A stretch of DNA of 64,000 nt from Pararhizobium qamdonense (GTDB lineage Bacteria > Pseudomonadota > Alphaproteobacteria > Rhizobiales > Rhizobiaceae), in the NCBI RefSeq assembly GCF_029277445.1, contig NZ_CP119567.1, positions 836,498 to 900,497 on the forward strand. Direction: 5' to 3'. Of the stretch, positions 42,396 through 51,287 are shown piece after piece. The translations under genes and the position numbers were made by a program. The first letter of the stretch is position 1; each line of letters begins with the position of its first letter. The notes under the pieces are model-generated. The model worked only from the letters and a program-made list of their open reading frames with translations, was not told the DNA's origin and made no database searches.

Positions 42396-43117
42396 TAGCG
42401 GACGCTCGCCAGGAACGCCTGGGTATCGGGATGCTGCGGCGCCCCGAACAGCTGATCCGGCGTGCCGATTTCGGCCATAACACCATGATGGAAGAAGGCC
42501 ACCCGGTCAGACACGTCACGGGCAAACGCCATTTCATGGGTAACGCAGATCATCGTCATGCCCTCTTCCGCGAGCATTTTCAGCGTGTCGAGCACCTCTC
42601 CAACCAGCATCGGGTCAAGCGCCGAGGTGACTTCATCAAACAGCATATATTCCGGCGACATGGCCAGCGCCCGGGCGATTGCCATGCGCTGCTGCTGGCC
42701 GCCCGACATGCGGTTGGGATAGACCGACAGCTTTTCGGCCAAGCCGACATGGGTCAGCTGCCTGACTGCGATTTCCTCAGCTTTTTCCTTGGCAAGGCCC
42801 AGCACCTTTCGCGGCGCGAGCATGACGTTTTCCAGAACCGTCAGATGCGGAAACGCATTCCATTGCTGGAAAACGATCCCGACCTTGCGGCGCAGCTTGT
42901 TGAGATCGGTCTGCTTGCCGTGAACATCAGTGCCGTCGATGGTGATCTGGCCCGCATTGATCGGCTCAAGCCCGTTGATACAGGTCAACAGCGTCGATTT
43001 TCCCGATCCGGAACCGCCGATGATGGTCACCACCTCGCCTTTGTTGACGGTGAGGTTAATCCCCTTCAAAACCTCCAGCGTGCTGAAGGATTTGCGAACG
43101 TCTTTAATTTCAATCAT
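42395..43117 (-). CDS. Polar amino acid ABC transporter ATP-binding protein
   Basis: A 240-residue ATPase of the GlnQ/HisP type. Walker A is GGSGSGKSTLLTCINGLE, signature MSGGQQQRMAIARAL, Walker B MLFDEVTSALDP, and switch His in ICVTHEMAFARDV. ATG 43117 starts within the permease's last codons (8-bp overlap); an earlier in-frame start at 43150 lies further inside the permease. It energises the two-permease importer that follows from 43110 to 44441. Cargo is probably hydroxyproline. Confidence 0.93.
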   Translation of the reverse strand: MIEIKDVRKSFSTLEVLKGINLTVNKGEVVTIIGGSGSGKSTLLTCINGLEPINAGQITIDGTDVHGKQTDLNKLRRKVGIVFQQWNAFPHLTVLENVMLAPRKVLGLAKEKAEEIAVRQLTHVGLAEKLSVYPNRMSGGQQQRMAIARALAMSPEYMLFDEVTSALDPMLVGEVLDTLKMLAEEGMTMICVTHEMAFARDVSDRVAFFHHGVMAEIGTPDQLFGAPQHPDTQAFLASVR

Positions 43118-43763
43118 TGGGGGACCACCGTCTTTCGAGATACCCGCCAAGCCGGGCGATGGGGAAGCTGATGACGAAGTAGATGACGCCGCAGATCATG
43201 AGAATGAACAGCGGCTCCTGCAGGCGCGTCACGAGAATTTGCGAGGCACGCAACAGCTCGATAAGGCCGAGCCAAAGCACGAGCGCAGAATCCTTCATGA
43301 CGCCGAGTGTCAGACCGATCCAGGCCGGCAGCGAAACGCGCGTGGCCAGAGGCGCCACAATATAGCGCATGTCCTGCCACCATGTCATGCCAAGCGAGCG
43401 GGCAGCCCGGCGTGTCGTCGCCGGCACCGCTCCGATGCCGCCACGGATGATTTCCGAACAATAGGCTGCCGTATAGAGCGACAGCACCACGCAGGATGTG
43501 GTGAACGGCGCCCAGCCCAGCTTGGCGATCGATTGCAGCGCGTTGCCGAGAACCAGCTGGATCAACAATGGGACGGAGCGGAACACGTCGAGCACGAAGG
43601 TCAGCGGCGCCGACCAGATGGCGCCGAGTTGAACGCGAAGGACACCGAAGATAATGCCAAGCAGGGTGCCGGCCGTCACGGACACAGCCGTAACCGCCAG
43701 CGTCATGGCTGCGCCCTGCGCGAGAAACGCCAGGTCATTCCAGGTGAGTGCGGTATCAAACAT
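43110..43763 (-). CDS. Polar amino acid ABC transporter permease (second)
   Basis: A 217-residue HisM/GlnP-type permease. It has five hydrophobic helices and the EAA-like loop AYCSEIIRGGIGAVPATTRRAARSLGM that docks on the ATPase. It lies 12 bp after the other permease gene. The pair forms the membrane heterodimer of the importer. Confidence 0.92.
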   Translation of the reverse strand: MFDTALTWNDLAFLAQGAAMTLAVTAVSVTAGTLLGIIFGVLRVQLGAIWSAPLTFVLDVFRSVPLLIQLVLGNALQSIAKLGWAPFTTSCVVLSLYTAAYCSEIIRGGIGAVPATTRRAARSLGMTWWQDMRYIVAPLATRVSLPAWIGLTLGVMKDSALVLWLGLIELLRASQILVTRLQEPLFILMICGVIYFVISFPIARLGGYLERRWSPND

Positions 43764-43775
43764 CTCTCACCTCTC

Positions 43776-44441
43776 TCAATATTTGAACATGCGCGCGGCA
43801 AGCAGCCGGGCAGCGATCGTCACAAGTTTTGCAATGATGTAGTAGATCACTGCGGCAAGCGCGAAGAATTCGAAGGTGCGGAACGAGCGCGCGTTGAGCT
43901 CCTGCGTAATCCCGGCAAGGTCGGTGTTCATGCCGACGGTCACGCCAAGCGACGTCATCAGGATCGCCCAGACCATCTGATTGGTGGCCGGCAAGAAGGC
44001 GACGCGCAACATTTGCGGCAGGACGATCAGCCGGAACGCCTGGAACGGTGTCATGCCCAGCGAACGGCCGGCGCGGGCCTGCGTATCGGGAATGGCCTTG
44101 AGCGCACCGCGGAAATTTTCCGCCAGATAACCGGCATTGTTGAACGCAATTCCGATCAGGAGAGCCATATAGGGGCTAAGATGAATGCCGAAATTGCCAA
44201 GCCCGAAATGCGCCATGTAGATCTGGAACAGGGCGGGCGTGTTGCGCGCGATCTCAACCCATGTCGTGGCAAATCCCCGCAGAATGCGGCTGCTTGACAG
44301 GCGAAATGCGGTGAGCGTCAGAGCGAATGCCACCCCGAGAACCATCGACAACAGCGCGATCTGCAGGGTGACCAAAGCGCCATCGAGCATCTGCGGCAGG
44401 GCTTTCAGCGCCTGGTTCCAGTGAAATGTGTAATTCAACAT
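43776..44441 (-). CDS. Polar amino acid ABC transporter permease (first)
   Basis: A 221-residue HisQ/GlnP-type permease with the docking loop AGYLAENFRGALKAIPDTQARAGRSLGM around residues 105-135. N-terminal sequence LDGALVTLQIALLSMVLGVAF is the family's first helix. It is separated by 69 bp from the binding-protein gene, a usual step-down point in such operons. Confidence 0.92.
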   Translation of the reverse strand: MLNYTFHWNQALKALPQMLDGALVTLQIALLSMVLGVAFALTLTAFRLSSSRILRGFATTWVEIARNTPALFQIYMAHFGLGNFGIHLSPYMALLIGIAFNNAGYLAENFRGALKAIPDTQARAGRSLGMTPFQAFRLIVLPQMLRVAFLPATNQMVWAILMTSLGVTVGMNTDLAGITQELNARSFRTFEFFALAAVIYYIIAKLVTIAARLLAARMFKY

Positions 44442-44510
44442 CGGCGTTTCATCTCCTGAAGAAGGACAGCGGCGCGGAGATTATCCGCGCCGCCAGCGAA
44501 ACGATTGTAA

Positions 44511-45317
44511 TTAGCGGTAGACGCCGTTGACCGCGAGATTCGGAACCTCGCCGCCAACCCACTTCTCATACAGTTCCGCATAGCGGCCAGTGCGAACCTG
44601 CTGGTTGATGAAGAGGTTGAGGAAGTTGATCAGGCCATATTCCTCGCGGTTGGTGAACAGCGACACGTAGTCGATATCGAACGGCGCCTTGCCGACGACA
44701 GCAATGCCAGGGAACTTGCCGGTCTTGACGTTGGCCTGCGCCACGGTCGAGGTGGACACTGTGGCATCGAGCTGGCCCTGGCTCAGCGCCAGGAACACGT
44801 CGGCCTGTGTCTGGTACGGACGGAATTCGCCAGTGCCCCAGGCCTTGACCTGTTCTTCCAGTGCAATGGCTTCGTAAGTGCCAGCTGTCGCACCGACGAC
44901 CTTGCCCTTCATGTCTTCAAAAGATTTGACGCCCGATTTCTCGTTGGCGGTCACGGCCATTTCAAAGGCGAAATAAGGGATGGTCATGCCAACGGTCTTG
45001 GCACGCTCCAGCGTATCGGAGGTGGAGGCAACGCCGACATCGACGCGGCCCGACATCAGGGCAGGAATACGCTCGGGGAATGGGGTCTCTACGATTTCGG
45101 CGGTGACGCCGAGGGCCTTGGCCAGATCGTTGCAATAATCGACGTCAAAGCCGATCGCATTATTGCTTTCGTCACGCGATCCCATCGGCGGGAAGTCCAG
45201 CACAACGGCGCAACGCAATGTGCCCGAGCCAATAATGTCGTCCAGCTTGTCGGCATGTGCCTGGCTGGTCAGAGCGGTTGCGGCCAGGAGGCTGAACGCG
45301 AAGACTGAAAGTTTCAT
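44511..45317 (-). CDS. Periplasmic amino-acid-binding protein
   Basis: A 268-residue type II periplasmic binding protein (SBP_bac_3). The signal peptide is MKLSVFAFSLLAATALTSQA-HA. The mature part shows SGTLRCAVVLDFPPMGSRDE, AIGFDVDYCNDLAKALG, RVDVGVASTSDTLERAK and KGKVVGATAGTYEAI. ATG 45317 follows GGGAGAGAG. The frame is open to 45464 but that part is not conserved. It is the first gene of the hydroxyproline operon, and a putative operator lies 91 bp upstream. Confidence 0.93.
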   Translation of the reverse strand: MKLSVFAFSLLAATALTSQAHADKLDDIIGSGTLRCAVVLDFPPMGSRDESNNAIGFDVDYCNDLAKALGVTAEIVETPFPERIPALMSGRVDVGVASTSDTLERAKTVGMTIPYFAFEMAVTANEKSGVKSFEDMKGKVVGATAGTYEAIALEEQVKAWGTGEFRPYQTQADVFLALSQGQLDATVSTSTVAQANVKTGKFPGIAVVGKAPFDIDYVSLFTNREEYGLINFLNLFINQQVRTGRYAELYEKWVGGEVPNLAVNGVYR

Positions 45318-45407
45318 CTTAATCTCTCTCCCTAGATTGATGTGCCGATCTGCGGCAGGCGCACTATTTCGATTCCCGTCGCGCAAATCAATCACAAAAT
45401 ACAAAGA

Positions 45408-45428
45408 GTATACAAAAAGTACACAAAT
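45408..45428. promoter_or_regulatory. Putative GntR-type operator before the transporter operon
   Basis: Read on the minus strand: ATTTGTGTAC, TTT, TTGTATAC. Two TTGT half-sites are spaced 11 bp, one helical turn. The same layout is found at 47073-47093 and 49323-49343, all in the hydroxyproline locus. Confidence 0.6.
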
Positions 45429-45488
45429 ATTCGTATTTGCTGATATCCGCGCAACAATCGTCAACGCAACGCCTGCCTTACGGCATGA

Positions 45489-47006
45489 TTAGGAAAGCAG
45501 GTCCTTTGGCAGCAGGGCGTCGGGCAGGTTCTGATAGGAGACCGGACGCAGGAAACGGCGGATCGACATGGTGCCGACGCTGGTTGCCCCAAAATTGGTG
45601 GAGGCCGGATAAGGACCGCCATGCACCATGGAATCGACGACCTCGACCCCGGTCGGAAAGCCATTGACCAGAATGCGGCCTGCCTTGCGCTCCAAGAGCG
45701 GGCGCAGGCGCTTTGCGGTTTCGATATCGGCCTCGTCCATGTGCAAGGTCACCGTCAACTGGCCTTCGATAGACCGGGCGATATCTTCCATTTCCGTCTG
45801 CGAATTCACCCGCACCAGAAGACCGAGCGGGCCAAAGACCTCTTCGCTCAAGGCATGATCGGAAAGGAACCGTTCGCCCGTCGTTTCGAACAGATTGGGG
45901 GATGCGGCGCGGCCGGTCGATTGTGTGGCCAGCAGCGGCTTGACGGTGTTGCGCGACGCAAAGCGCGCCTCTCCATCCTGATAGGCCTTGGCGATGCCAT
46001 CCGTCAGCATGGTCTGCGGCGCAACCTTGCCCAAAGCTTCGACCGCTGATGCCGCAAAGCGGTCGGCATCGGCACCGTCAATCACGACGGCAACGCCGGG
46101 ATTGGTGCAGAACTGCCCGGCGCCCATGGCGAGCGAACCGGCCCAGCCCTGACCAAGCGCCTCGGCTCGCTCGGCAAGTGCGGCCGGAAGCAGGAACATT
46201 GGATTGACCGAGCCGAGTTCGCCGAAGAAAGGAATCGGCTCTGGCCGGGCGGCACAAAGATCAAACAGCGCACGGCCGCCGGCCTGCGACCCGGTAAAGC
46301 CGACTGCCTTGATCCGCGGATGCTGTACCAGCGCATGGCCGACATCCCGGTTGCCGCCCTGGATCAGAGAGAAGACACCCGGATGAATGCCGGTGCTGCG
46401 AATGGCCGCATCGACTGCTTGCGCGATGATTTCGCCGGTGCCGGGATGGGCAGAATGCCCCTTGACCACAACAGGGCAACCGGCCGCCAGCGCGGCCGCC
46501 GTGTCGCCACCTGCCGTCGAGAACGCCAGTGGGAAATTCGAGGCGCCAAACACCGCAACCGGGCCGACGGGCCGCTGCATCAGGCGGATTTCCGGGCGTG
46601 GCGCTGGCTGGCGGTCCGGCAAAGCCGCGTCAAAGCGGCGGTCGAGATAATCGCCATTTTCGATATGGCTGGCAAACAGCCGGAGCTGGCCGGTCGTGCG
46701 GCCGCGTTCGCCGATCAGGCGGGCTTCCGGCAGGCCGGTCTCCTGGCTGCCGATTTCGGTGATCGCATCGGCGCGTATGTCGATCTCGTCGGCGATGGCG
46801 CGCAGGAACGCGGCGCGCGTGCTGCGATCGGTTTCGCCAAAACTCCAGAACGCATCCTCGGCAGCCTCGCAGGCGCGATCGACCAGCTGTGCAGTTCCAA
46901 CGGCGAATTGATGAACCGGGCCTTTGGCTGGCGACGAGGCGAAGGTGCCGTCACCATCCAGCCATTCGCCGGCGACAAGGTGTTTTCCGCTGGGGATGAA
47001 GGGCAT
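45489..47006 (-). CDS. Alpha-ketoglutarate semialdehyde dehydrogenase
   Basis: A 505-residue aldehyde dehydrogenase of the 2,5-dioxovalerate dehydrogenase group, which completes 4-hydroxyproline breakdown to alpha-ketoglutarate. The general base Glu is in FGELGSVNPMFLL and the catalytic Cys in GAGQFCTNPGVAV. The cofactor loop GFTGSQAGGRALFDL and PVGPVAVFGASNFPLAFS are clear. ATG 47006 is used, behind AAAGGA; an in-frame start at 47027 adds 7 residues. It is divergent from the reductase gene at 47144, and the two share an intergenic operator. Confidence 0.9.
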   Translation of the reverse strand: MPFIPSGKHLVAGEWLDGDGTFASSPAKGPVHQFAVGTAQLVDRACEAAEDAFWSFGETDRSTRAAFLRAIADEIDIRADAITEIGSQETGLPEARLIGERGRTTGQLRLFASHIENGDYLDRRFDAALPDRQPAPRPEIRLMQRPVGPVAVFGASNFPLAFSTAGGDTAAALAAGCPVVVKGHSAHPGTGEIIAQAVDAAIRSTGIHPGVFSLIQGGNRDVGHALVQHPRIKAVGFTGSQAGGRALFDLCAARPEPIPFFGELGSVNPMFLLPAALAERAEALGQGWAGSLAMGAGQFCTNPGVAVVIDGADADRFAASAVEALGKVAPQTMLTDGIAKAYQDGEARFASRNTVKPLLATQSTGRAASPNLFETTGERFLSDHALSEEVFGPLGLLVRVNSQTEMEDIARSIEGQLTVTLHMDEADIETAKRLRPLLERKAGRILVNGFPTGVEVVDSMVHGGPYPASTNFGATSVGTMSIRRFLRPVSYQNLPDALLPKDLLS

Positions 47007-47072
47007 GGGCAGATCCTTTTGTTTCAAACAGGCGCAAAGGGCGCATATGCTGCGCCGGATTATGTTTGGAAA

Positions 47073-47093
47073 ATTTGTATACTTTTTGTATGC
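47073..47093. promoter_or_regulatory. Putative GntR-type operator in the shared divergent promoter
   Basis: TTTGTATAC, TTT, TTGTATGC with following AA: two TTGT half-sites 11 bp apart. Reverse-complemented, it matches 45408-45428 at all but two of 21 positions. It lies between the divergent starts 47006 and 47144 and could control both genes. Confidence 0.65.
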
Positions 47094-47143
47094 AATATAT
47101 CAACCCGTTTGGATGTTATGGCTGCTAAAAAGGAGGAATACAC

Positions 47144-48178
47144 ATGAGCGACACTCTCACCCTGACGATCGCTGATCTGGAGGAACGCGTAAAAGCCATC
47201 TTCACCAAGGCCGGATTGAGCGCGCTACAGGCCGCAGCCGTCACACGGGTCATCGTTGCCGCCGAGCGCGATGCCTGCAAATCCCACGGCATCTATCGCA
47301 TCGAGGGCGCCTTGCGCACCGTCAAGGCCGGTAAGGTCAATCCTGTCGCCAAGCCTGAACTTCTGCCTCAGCAGCGATCCGCCGTCGTCAAGGTCGATGC
47401 GAAAGGCGGCTTTGCCAATGCGGCCTTCGAACTTGGTCTTCCTGTCCTGGCCGAGCGCGCCCGCTCCAGCGGCATTGCCGCCCTTGCCATCAATGACTGC
47501 ACGCATTTCTCCGCACTCTGGCCGGAGGCAGAAGCGCTGACGGAGCTTGGGCTTGCCGGTATCGTCATGTGCCCCAGCTATGCCACGGTTGCACCAAGCG
47601 GCGGAACCAAACCGCTGCTCGGCACCAATCCCCTCGCCTTCGGCTGGCCCCGCACCGGAAAACCACCCTACGTGTTCGACTTCGCAACGTCGGTTGCAGC
47701 GCGCGGCGAGATCGAACTGCACAGGCGCGCTGGAAAAACTCTGCCGGAAGGCTGGGCGATCGACGCCGACGGGCAGCCGACCACCGATCCGGAAGCAGCC
47801 CTTGCAGGCGCAATGCTGCCCTTCGGTGAACACAAGGGCTCGGCCATCTCCACGATGATCGAACTGCTAGCCGGGATCATGATCGGCGACCTGACGAGCC
47901 CCGAAGTGCTGGATGCGCTCGGGTCCACCGCGCTTGCGCCGGCGCATGGCGAACTGATCATCGCCTTTTCCCCGGAAGGTTTTGGCGCGGATCGTCCAGG
48001 CAACCCCTTTGCCCGCGCCGAAATCCTGTTCGAGGCCATGGTCGGCCAGGGCGCCCGCCTGCCCTCGCAACGCCGCTATGCCGCCCGCGAAAAATCGCAG
48101 GCCAGCGGTATTGTCCTGACAGCTTCGGAGGTGGCACAGCTCGACCGTCTGAACGCACTCGGACTGGATGCGGTCTAA
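47144..48178 (+). CDS. Delta1-pyrroline-2-carboxylate reductase (LDH2/malate dehydrogenase family)
   Basis: A 344-residue NAD(P)H-dependent reductase of the malate/lactate dehydrogenase 2 fold. Family blocks are AERDACKSHGIYRIEGAL (substrate side), INDCTHFSALWPEAEAL (catalytic His), GGTKPLLGTNPLAFGWP and LPFGEHKGSAISTMIELLAG. Enzymes of this group reduce pyrroline-2-carboxylate to L-proline, the step after dehydration of 3-hydroxyprolines, which fits the two dehydratase candidates in the locus (38446, 50256). A strong bidirectional terminator follows. Confidence 0.87.
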   Translation: MSDTLTLTIADLEERVKAIFTKAGLSALQAAAVTRVIVAAERDACKSHGIYRIEGALRTVKAGKVNPVAKPELLPQQRSAVVKVDAKGGFANAAFELGLPVLAERARSSGIAALAINDCTHFSALWPEAEALTELGLAGIVMCPSYATVAPSGGTKPLLGTNPLAFGWPRTGKPPYVFDFATSVAARGEIELHRRAGKTLPEGWAIDADGQPTTDPEAALAGAMLPFGEHKGSAISTMIELLAGIMIGDLTSPEVLDALGSTALAPAHGELIIAFSPEGFGADRPGNPFARAEILFEAMVGQGARLPSQRRYAAREKSQASGIVLTASEVAQLDRLNALGLDAV

Positions 48179-48228
48179 CACCGTCGCGGCACCGGCCAGC
48201 GCCTTCGATCGCAAGGCACCACATATGC

Positions 48229-48254
48229 AAAGGCCCTCCGATTGGAGGGCCTTT
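48229..48254. terminator. Bidirectional rho-independent terminator
   Basis: AAAGGCCCTCC, loop GATT, GGAGGGCCTTT form a perfect 11-bp stem whose A/T ends supply the T-run on both strands. It separates the convergent genes ending at 48178 (+) and 48277 (-). Confidence 0.88.
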
Positions 48255-48276
48255 GTTACTTCAGGAGAGCTTTAGC

Positions 48277-49236
48277 TCAACCCTTGTAAGTCTGGACAGC
48301 GCCTTCCAGCTTGCTCCATTCGGCATACCAGCCGTTAAAGAGCTTGAACTGCGCTTCGACATAGCCCCGCTGGCTGTCGGTCAGCGCGTCGGATGCGTTG
48401 AAGTGGAGCGCATATTCCTTATCGCCGTTCATCACCATCATGTGCTTGAAGTAGAGAACCAGGTCCGGCCCTTCATCGAAGGAGGACAGGACGGCAAGCG
48501 CCTGCTCCAGTTCCAGCGCGCGAAGGCGCGCATCCGCGTCACCTTCGGCGGCAGCCTGCGACAGGTTGCACAGATGGATGACTTCCTTGGGCAGAACATT
48601 GCCGATTCCGGTGATGGCGCCGGTCGCACCGCAATTGACGAAGCCGTGGAAAACGGCGGTATCAACGCCGATCATCAGCGAAACGCCGTCCTGGCTGGTG
48701 ATGTGCTCGGCCGCATAGCGCATATCGGCCGGGCCGCCGAATTCCTTGAAGCCGACAAGGTTTTTGTGTTCGGCGCGCAGCGCGAAGAACAGGTCGGCGC
48801 GGGTGGCGAAACCATAATAGGGGCTGTTGTAGATGACAGCCGGAAGATCCGGCGCTGCAGCGAGGATCGCCTTGAAATGGGCTTTCTGAGCGACGACGGA
48901 AGAGCCGCGCGACAGAACCCGCGGAATAACCATCAGGCCATGCGCGCCAACGGCCTGCGCATGGGCTGCATGTTCGACGGCCACCGCGCTGTTGACGGCA
49001 CCGGTGCCGACGATCACGGGCACGCCAGCCCTGACCAGGCGCTCGACGCCTTCCATGCGCTGCGCATCGGTCAAAAGCGGCCAGTCACCCATCGAGCCGC
49101 AATAGACAACGGCCGACATTCCCTGGGCAATCAACTCTTGTCCCTTGCGCACGAGAGCGTCGAAGTCCGGAGTGCGGTCTTCTTTGCAAGGGGTCATCAG
49201 CGCGGGGATCACGCCAGAAAAGATTTTGGCCGTCAT
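48277..49236 (-). CDS. DHDPS-family deaminase (pyrroline-4-hydroxy-2-carboxylate deaminase candidate)
   Basis: A 319-residue class I aldolase-like TIM barrel. The Schiff-base Lys is K164 in LVGFKEFGG and the conserved Tyr lies in AVIYNSPYYGF. The usual G-T-T-G-E motif is replaced by VVYCGSMGDWPLL, showing it is not a true dihydrodipicolinate synthase. In hydroxyproline pathways a DHDPS-family enzyme deaminates pyrroline-4-hydroxy-2-carboxylate to ketoglutarate semialdehyde, and the dehydrogenase for that product is nearby (45489). ATG 49236 follows AAAAGGAG. Confidence 0.85.
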   Translation of the reverse strand: MTAKIFSGVIPALMTPCKEDRTPDFDALVRKGQELIAQGMSAVVYCGSMGDWPLLTDAQRMEGVERLVRAGVPVIVGTGAVNSAVAVEHAAHAQAVGAHGLMVIPRVLSRGSSVVAQKAHFKAILAAAPDLPAVIYNSPYYGFATRADLFFALRAEHKNLVGFKEFGGPADMRYAAEHITSQDGVSLMIGVDTAVFHGFVNCGATGAITGIGNVLPKEVIHLCNLSQAAAEGDADARLRALELEQALAVLSSFDEGPDLVLYFKHMMVMNGDKEYALHFNASDALTDSQRGYVEAQFKLFNGWYAEWSKLEGAVQTYKG

Positions 49237-49322
49237 AACAAACTCCTTTTGACCTTGCCGGACAGGCAGAGAACGGCGCGCACCTTTGCTGCCCAATCCT
49301 GCCTCTGGAGCCATATTGCACG

Positions 49323-49343
49323 TTGTATATTATTTGTCGACAA
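49323..49343. promoter_or_regulatory. Putative GntR-type operator before the deaminase gene
   Basis: TTGTATAT, TAT, TTGTCGACAA: an upstream TTGT half-site and a perfect 10-base palindrome TTGTCGACAA (49334-49343). It lies 87 bp upstream of the deaminase ATG (49236). The palindrome recurs exactly at 50071-50080 before the regulator gene. Confidence 0.7.
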
Positions 49344-49354
49344 GAATTTCAGCG

Positions 49355-50059
49355 TCACAGCGCCATGTCGAGCCTGTCTTCGCGGGCGAACAATTTCTGG
49401 ATCTGATGCACGATCTGCTCCGCGTGCAACCTGGCCAGCCGGTCGGCCTCTTCGACGTCGCGGTTGGCGATGACGGCAATGATATCGTCGTGCTCTTCGA
49501 CGAAGCGCTGCGGCAGCCGGTCGTCGTACGACTGGTAGTAAAGCCGGAGCATGCGCCGTCCCTCATCCAGCAGGCGGTTGAATAGGCCAGTGAAGTAGGG
49601 ATTGCGGCCGGCTTCGGCGATGGCGGAATGGAAGGCCGCATTGGTGGCGATCATCGCCAGCGCATCCTGCGCCTGCACGGCGGCTGCAAATTCGGCCTGA
49701 TGAGCGCGAATAACCTTCAGGTCTTCCGGCCGGTGATATTGGGCAGCCAGCTTGGTGGTGACGCGATACATCAACACAAGCGCATCGAAGAATGTGTGCA
49801 TATTGAGAAAGTCGATATTTGCCACCATCGTCGAACGATTGGGCAATGTATCGATCAGTCCCTCGCCCGCCAGCCGCACAAGCGCTTCGCGAATAGGCGT
49901 GCGCGACATCTTGAAGCGTTCGGCCAGTTGCACCTCGTCGATCGGGCTGCCAGGCGGCAAAACAAGGTCGAGAATCTCGTCGCGCAAGAGGTCGTAAACC
50001 ATCTTGACGCCGGAGCCGCGCTTTCGTTCGGGAATGGGGCTGGTATCGATATCTGTCAT
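49355..50059 (-). CDS. GntR-family regulator (FCD/FadR type)
   Basis: A 234-residue regulator. The N-terminal winged helix (~15-75) has DLLRDEILDLVLPPGSPIDE, AERFKMSRTPIREALVRLAG and LIDTLPNRSTMV. The all-helical FCD sensor (~90-225) carries the metal-binding His residues in NAAFHSAIAEAG, HDDIIAVI and LHAEQIV. It probably senses a hydroxyproline or a pathway intermediate. ATG 50059 is chosen (AAAGGA 7 bases upstream). An earlier TTG at 50080 lies inside the palindrome TTGTCGACAA, which suggests autoregulation. Confidence 0.88.
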   Translation of the reverse strand: MTDIDTSPIPERKRGSGVKMVYDLLRDEILDLVLPPGSPIDEVQLAERFKMSRTPIREALVRLAGEGLIDTLPNRSTMVANIDFLNMHTFFDALVLMYRVTTKLAAQYHRPEDLKVIRAHQAEFAAAVQAQDALAMIATNAAFHSAIAEAGRNPYFTGLFNRLLDEGRRMLRLYYQSYDDRLPQRFVEEHDDIIAVIANRDVEEADRLARLHAEQIVHQIQKLFAREDRLDMAL

Positions 50060-50070
50060 GTCATAATCCT

Positions 50071-50080
50071 TTGTCGACAA
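50071..50080. promoter_or_regulatory. Palindrome TTGTCGACAA before the GntR gene
   Basis: TTGTCGACAA, extended to CCTTTGTCGACAAAAGG, begins 11 bp upstream of the GntR ATG. It is identical to the core at 49334-49343. Binding here would block the ribosome-site region and autoregulate the gene. Confidence 0.7.
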
Positions 50081-50255
50081 AAGGAATACTTTTACCTGCC
50101 AACGGGATCAACCACTTCCGCAGCTTGGCGGGTAAAAGCCGGTAATAATCTTGGTGGCGTTGCACTTTTGAGTATCAGGTTGGCACCCTAGCCTGCCGCC
50201 AGCTGATATTCGGTGCAGTCGCCGGGCAAATCTGTGTACCCATAAGGAGAGGACT

Positions 50256-51287
50256 ATGCGCAGCAGCAAGGTAATCCACATCGTTTCCTGCCACGCCGAA
50301 GGCGAAGTGGGTGACGTGATCGTCGGCGGTGTCGCACCGCCTCCCGGCAAGACGTTGTGGGAACAGCGGCGGTTCATTGCCGAGGATCAGACGCTGCGCA
50401 ATTTCGTCCTCAACGAACCCCGCGGCGGCGTGTTCCGCCATATCAACCTTCTGGTGCCGCCAAAGGATCCGCGCGCGACCATGGGCTTCATCATCATGGA
50501 GCCGGAAGACACGCCCCCCATGTCGGGGTCCAATTCGATCTGCGTATCGACCGTTCTGCTCGATACCGGCATCGTGCCGATGCAGGAGCCGGAAACCAGG
50601 ATGGTGCTGGAGGCGCCGGGCGGCCTGGTCGATGTTGTAGCACTTTGCCGCAACGGCAAGGCCGAACGCATCACCGTCACCAACGTGCCCTCCTTCGCCG
50701 CAAGGCTCGATGCCAAATTGGAGGTGGAGGGATTGGGCACGCTGACTGTCGATACGGCCTATGGAGGCGACAGCTTCGTCATTGCGGACGCCCGTTCGCT
50801 CGGCTTTTCGGTCACGCCGGACGAGGCCCGCGAACTTGCCGAGACCGGTATCCGCATCACCCGCGCCGCCAACGAACAGCTCGGCTTCTCCCATCCGGAA
50901 AACCCGGAATGGAGCCATATCTCCTTTTGCCAGCTGACCTTGCCGGTCGAAGAACGTGAGGGCATTCTGCATGGGAGAAACACGGTGGTGATCCAGCCGG
51001 CCAAGCTTGACCGCTCACCAACGGGAACCGGTTGTTCCGCACGCTTGGCCGTGCTGCACGCCCGTGGTCAGATCAAGCTCGGACAGAAATTTCGCGGCGA
51101 ATCGATTATCGGCTCGCATTTCGATTGCCAGATTGTTGCTGAAACGACCGTCGGCGGACAGGCCGCCATCATCCCTGAAATCTCCGGCCGCGCCTGGGTG
51201 ACCGGCACCCATCAGGTCATGCTCGACCCCACTGATCCCTGGCCATCAGGATACCGTCTGGCAGATACGTGGCCGCGCAAGCAATAA
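50256..51287 (+). CDS. Proline-racemase-family protein with Ser/Thr active site (3-hydroxyproline dehydratase candidate)
   Basis: A 343-residue member of the proline racemase fold. The two catalytic positions are Ser90 ([11 protein letters not shown]) and Thr256 ([12 protein letters not shown]) instead of Cys/Cys. Characterised trans-3-hydroxy-L-proline dehydratases of this fold have Cys/Thr, so the Thr supports a dehydratase and excludes two-base racemisation by thiols. The Ser at the first site is a further deviation. The neighbourhood (pyrroline-2-carboxylate reductase, hydroxyproline genes) also favours a dehydratase. The ATG follows GGAGAGG. It is divergent from the GntR gene, but the TTGTCGACAA operator lies much closer to GntR (start distance 175 bp here). 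Confidence 0.78.
   Translation: MRSSKVIHIVSCHAEGEVGDVIVGGVAPPPGKTLWEQRRFIAEDQTLRNFVLNEPRGGVFRHINLLVPPKDPRATMGFIIMEPEDTPPMSGSNSICVSTVLLDTGIVPMQEPETRMVLEAPGGLVDVVALCRNGKAERITVTNVPSFAARLDAKLEVEGLGTLTVDTAYGGDSFVIADARSLGFSVTPDEARELAETGIRITRAANEQLGFSHPENPEWSHISFCQLTLPVEEREGILHGRNTVVIQPAKLDRSPTGTGCSARLAVLHARGQIKLGQKFRGESIIGSHFDCQIVAETTVGGQAAIIPEISGRAWVTGTHQVMLDPTDPWPSGYRLADTWPRKQ

Noticed and set aside
42930..44297. A 455-codon plus-strand frame opposite the amino acid permeases
   Set aside because: Very Arg/His/Gln-rich composition, and both opposite-strand permeases have clear family motifs. The same applies to long shadows at 26933-28285, 39229-40413, 48253-49473 and 51775-53301.
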